From Rotaria sp. Silwood1 (Eukaryota; Rotifera; Eurotatoria; Philodinida; Philodinidae), in contig CAJNOP010000215.1 of NCBI GenBank assembly GCA_905250075.1, positions 173,158 through 237,157 on the forward strand: a stretch of DNA of 64,000 nt, written 5' to 3'. The notes beneath the pieces are model-generated. The model was given only the letters and a program-made list of their open reading frames with translations, did no database searches and had not been told where the DNA came from. Shown here in pieces: positions 61,340 through 64,000 of this stretch (within the stretch, counting starts at the first letter, position 1; every line of letters begins with the position of its first letter). The translations under genes were made by a program, and so were the position numbers.

Positions 61340-62078
61340 CGAAAAGTCTCTCTGAACATTCTATGCTATAATGTGGAAGGCTGGGGTACACGTCATTTAG
61401 AAGTAGTAGATCTAGTCTATAAAGTTGATGCTTCAATTAGTGTCTTAACAGAAGTTGGAGAATTATGGAATAAGTTTTCTATACCTAATTTTAATACTTT
61501 TCATCAACTAGGTACAAACAGAAGTGGTGGCGTGTGTGTCTCTGTAGGAAAAAATTTAAGAGCTACTCAAGTTCAAACAGAAATCGAAAATACTATAATC
61601 GTAGATGTTTTTAATCTCTCAGATCCTATTCGAATCATTGGAATATATTGGCCTCAGGGTCAAGAGCGCGACCTCGATGATTTAAATTCGTATATAACGC
61701 AAGAAACAATTATAACAGGAGATTTTAATGCGTCATTAGAAGAATGGAATAGTCCAGCGTCGGATAAACGTGGTAAAATTTTGAAAGAATGGATTGAAAA
61801 AAAATAATCTTACATACATTCCTTCTTCGTCACACTCATCAAAACGCTCCCTGAGAAATATCGATCTTAATTCCCTCAAATATTGATGGAATAAACGCCG
61901 AAACAATTTTTTTTGGTACTAATGATCATTGGCGAATTGTACTGACATGCGAAAACATAGGTTATGAAATCAGAAATTTTTTCCCTCACGTCAAGTGGCA
62001 TATTTTTGAAAGAATGCTGGCGCTTCTTCAAAATTTTTGGATTAAAGAACAAATTATAACATCAGTAGATGAGTGGTA
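61340..62078 (+). pseudogene. LINE ORF2, apurinic endonuclease domain only
   Basis: Starts with VSLNILCYNVEGWG, the N of the endonuclease active site. Continues with VLTEVGELW (catalytic Glu), GGVCVSVG, IIGIYWPQG and GDFNASLEEWNS (GDFN motif). After an A-run shift near 61800 and one further shift it continues with FFGTNDHWRIVL, the final DH motif of the endonuclease. All core endonuclease motifs can be seen. The frame runs to DEWY and straight into the TGTGGG tract. No ATG lies near its start, so it may have used re-initiation after ORF1. Confidence 0.75.
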
Positions 62079-62210
62079 TGGGTGGGTGTGGGTGTGGGTG
62101 TGGGTGTGGGTGTGAGTGTGGGTGTGGGTGTGGGTGTGAGTATGATTCAACGCAAGATACATCGTCACACCCACACCCATACTCCACACCCACACCCACA
62201 CCCACACACA
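62079..62210. repeat. TGTGGG-type hairpin at the broken end of the LINE
   Basis: A G arm of about 60 bp, nearly pure TGTGGG (with two GAG variants), loop ATGATTCAACGCAAGATACATCG, and a C arm of about 45 bp of CACACC/CACCCA. The purest copy in the window. Confidence 0.85.
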
Positions 62211-62235
62211 GCTTTGTCGACCCCTAGCCGTAAAC

Positions 62236-63211
62236 CAGAGATGAAACTGGTCTGGATTTTTGACGACCGGTACCGGCATCGGCCTGAAAAAGTCAGACAG
62301 GACCGGACCGGTCGGTCTACCAGTGGATCGGCAACCGAGCGGTCTACCGGTAATGAATGATGTATCGATAATTGACTGTGCTGGAAAAAAGACCAGTTGA
62401 AATATGGAAAATTTGATGTCGCGTGACAAGTTTGATGTGCTAACGAGGGAACATACCGAGGTGTTCAAGCCATTTAGATCCCATCTTTTGGCGACAGATA
62501 GACCTCGATGAGGTATGAAAAACCTGAAAAGGATTCATCCCCTCGTGCCTTTGTTTCTGAGTTATGATCGTTTTACTCGATTTTTGCCCTACTGCAAGGT
62601 ATTTCAAAAAAACTCAGATGACATATTTTCGATCTGAAATTTCGTCCATAGATAGGTCTCATCGGCACTAGATTGTTCCAAAAGTCTCAGCCCGAATGAA
62701 TAGCTTCTTCTTCAGATAATCGAATTTAAAAAATCCTATATTTTATCAATCATTCGAAAAAATACTGATTTGCCTTCGAAATTCATTATCTCGTGAAGGA
62801 AACATCCGCTCGAGGGTGAGACTTTTGGAACAATCTAGTGCTGATGAGACCTATCTATGGACGAAATTTCAGATCGAAAATATGTCATCTGAGTTTTTTC
62901 GAAATACCTTGCAGTAGGGCGAAAATCGAGGAAAACGATCATAACTCAGGAACAAAGGCACGAGGGGATGAATCCTTTTCAAGTTTTTCGTACCTCATCG
63001 AGGTCTATCTGTCGCCAAAAGATGGGGTCTAAATGGCTTGAACACCTCGGTATGTTCCCTCGTAAGTTATATCATATAGATGATACATTTGCCTAGTTTT
63101 TCGACATAGTCGGGTATTCAGTTTGATGGAGAAAAAAATTCAACTATTGTAACAATATCGATTACCGGTCTACCAATTACAGGCCGGTAACCGGTACCGG
63201 TACCATCTTTG
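62236..63211. mobile_element. hAT-like element (ACCGGT family) carrying a nested foldback element
   Basis: Ends CAGAGATGAAACTGGTC and (complement) CAAAGATGGTACCGGTACC. The 8-bp flanks CCGTAAAC (62228-62235) and CCGTAAAT (63212-63219) agree at 7 of 8. Ends are rich in ACCGGT words like the element at 9307-9864, so both belong to one family. The middle is occupied by the foldback element 62444-63062. No transposase. 976 bp. Confidence 0.75.
62444..63062. mobile_element. Foldback element with 245-bp arms, possible TAA target
   Basis: Left arm CGAGGGAACATACCGAGGTG through about 62690 and right arm from about 62815 to its exact complement ...CCTCGGTATGTTCCCTCG. The arms agree over about 245 bp with few differences and enclose a 125-bp centre. 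TAA flanks both sides (62441-62443 and 63063-63065), which suits a PIF/Harbinger-type target, but three bases can agree by chance. No coding capacity. Confidence 0.72.
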
Positions 63212-63219
63212 CCGTAAAT

Positions 63220-64000
63220 ATTTATCGTAAACGGCTATCCTTTACGACCATAATTGATCAAATACGGCTGTTTACGCCCGTGAGTCATTGACTTGGGTAT
63301 AACTTTTTAACAAGATTATATGTGCGCTGTTGCACACAAAAGCATCCATTTTCTGTTTCTTTTCTGTGTGAACAAACGAAAAAAAAATCACTAAATTTTA
63401 TTTGTTTACTCATTCTTTACGATGCTTTCCGACGTAACTGTGGACATGACTTAGAATTGTGATAACGACTGCAGTCGAAGGCGGTTATATTTTTTATCCT
63501 TTTCCTGAAAAAACGACTATTTATTTAGCTTTTCATCGCTTTGTTGGAGATTGTCTTTCATAAACAAAAAATCAAGTTCAGTCTCTCGAAGCCTTTGCTT
63601 TTCTAATTCAGGAGAGACTCGAGCCTCCCAGGCCTAATGGCTCCGTCGCGTATGATCGCAATATCGAACGCAATCATTTCTCATTTTTTCTATTTGTTGA
63701 CTAGTTTATTGATGATCAAGAACCACAAAAATGTTTTATTTTTAAAACATTGCATCAATTGAAAGAAAGAGTGAAGGGTATTTTTTTTCTTTCCTTCTGA
63801 CTTAAAATAAACATTCTGCCAATTCAAAATTACAGCATTACTCTCTGCAGTAACCTGGAGAGTGAATTTTATCGTTGAAGAAAAATAACAATTTTTTTTC
63901 TTTGCGCTATTGCATCGTTCGTCAGAAGCATCTCATGCAACGTTTTTGCCGGTCTGAGTTAGTGGCAAAATTTCAAAGAATCTAAGTTGAATAAACAATC
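63220..64000. other. Window end without recognised feature
   Basis: Nothing supported. Small words GTAAACGGCTATC and GGCTGTTTACGCC near 63228-63280 are inverted relative to each other. Confidence 0.35.

Larger units (their letters stand above)
59150..62078 (+). mobile_element. LINE (APE-type non-LTR retrotransposon), cut off after the endonuclease domain
   Basis: Contains ORF1 with zinc knuckles (59262-61046) and the endonuclease part of ORF2 (about 61340-62078). The reverse transcriptase is missing because the sequence stops at the TGTGGG hairpin starting at 62079. The 5' boundary is a guess. Loss of the 3' rather than the 5' part is opposite to the usual LINE truncation, so it reflects later breakage and not incomplete insertion. 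No 3' tail or target duplication can be checked. Confidence 0.8.

Noticed and set aside
62028-62468. Reverse-strand frame of 146 codons with a His/Thr run
   Set aside because: The run is the telomere-type repeat read through and the rest is hAT-like element sequence.

Overview
The window looks like nuclear DNA of a bdelloid rotifer. The reasons are: roughly twenty short tracts of the bdelloid telomere-type repeat TGTGGG; a very large single-pass membrane protein built of FG-GAP/VCBS repeats, a family strongly expanded in bdelloids; AT-rich sequence; genes with 51-60 bp introns; and many non-autonomous DNA transposons. No search could be run, so the species is an inference. The window has one 100-bp assembly gap (33851-33950).

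Genes are sparse. A TMEM86/YhhN-type lysoplasmalogenase lies at 577-1281 (+). A four-exon CYP3-clan cytochrome P450 of 504 residues lies at 7005-2649 (-), with a 2.35-kb intron carrying repeats. A two-exon, 122-residue, single-TM protein of unknown function lies at 23023-22595 (-). The FG-GAP gene (1504 residues, 28 repeats, four proposed exons) spans 45277-54274 (+). A three-exon, 180-residue protein of unknown function lies at 57752-58399 (+). No operon-like or pathway link between these genes is visible.

The rest is repeats and mobile elements. 1.5-12 kb: palindromic elements, minisatellites and two nested hAT-type elements, each with a perfect 8-bp target duplication. 12.9-18.9 kb: about 64 units of a 93-bp satellite, followed by a 585-bp GTT/GTC array. 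20-28 kb: diverged tandem and segmental duplications and a TA-flanked element. 28.5-32 kb: minisatellites, palindromes and a cluster of the motif CCTAATAACGACG. 33-37 kb: C-terminal piece of a pogo-like transposase, N-terminal piece of a Helitron, an AT-rich array. 37.3-38.5 kb: a 1.23-kb hAT-like element made largely of minisatellites. 59-62 kb: a LINE with ORF1 and the endonuclease part of ORF2, cut off at a TGTGGG hairpin. 62-63 kb: a foldback element nested in another hAT-like element.

The most interesting signal is a dispersed set of short palindromes in which a G-rich TGTGGG arm is followed, after a loop of usually 10-40 bases, by the complementary ACACCC arm. Wherever both arms are present the order is G arm then C arm, the geometry of two joined chromosome ends. 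Two mobile-element coding regions stop exactly at such hairpins and do not resume beyond them, and two more hairpins sit where a segmental duplication loses homology. This suggests either an undescribed foldback element built from telomeric repeat or scars of telomere-capped breaks that were later joined.
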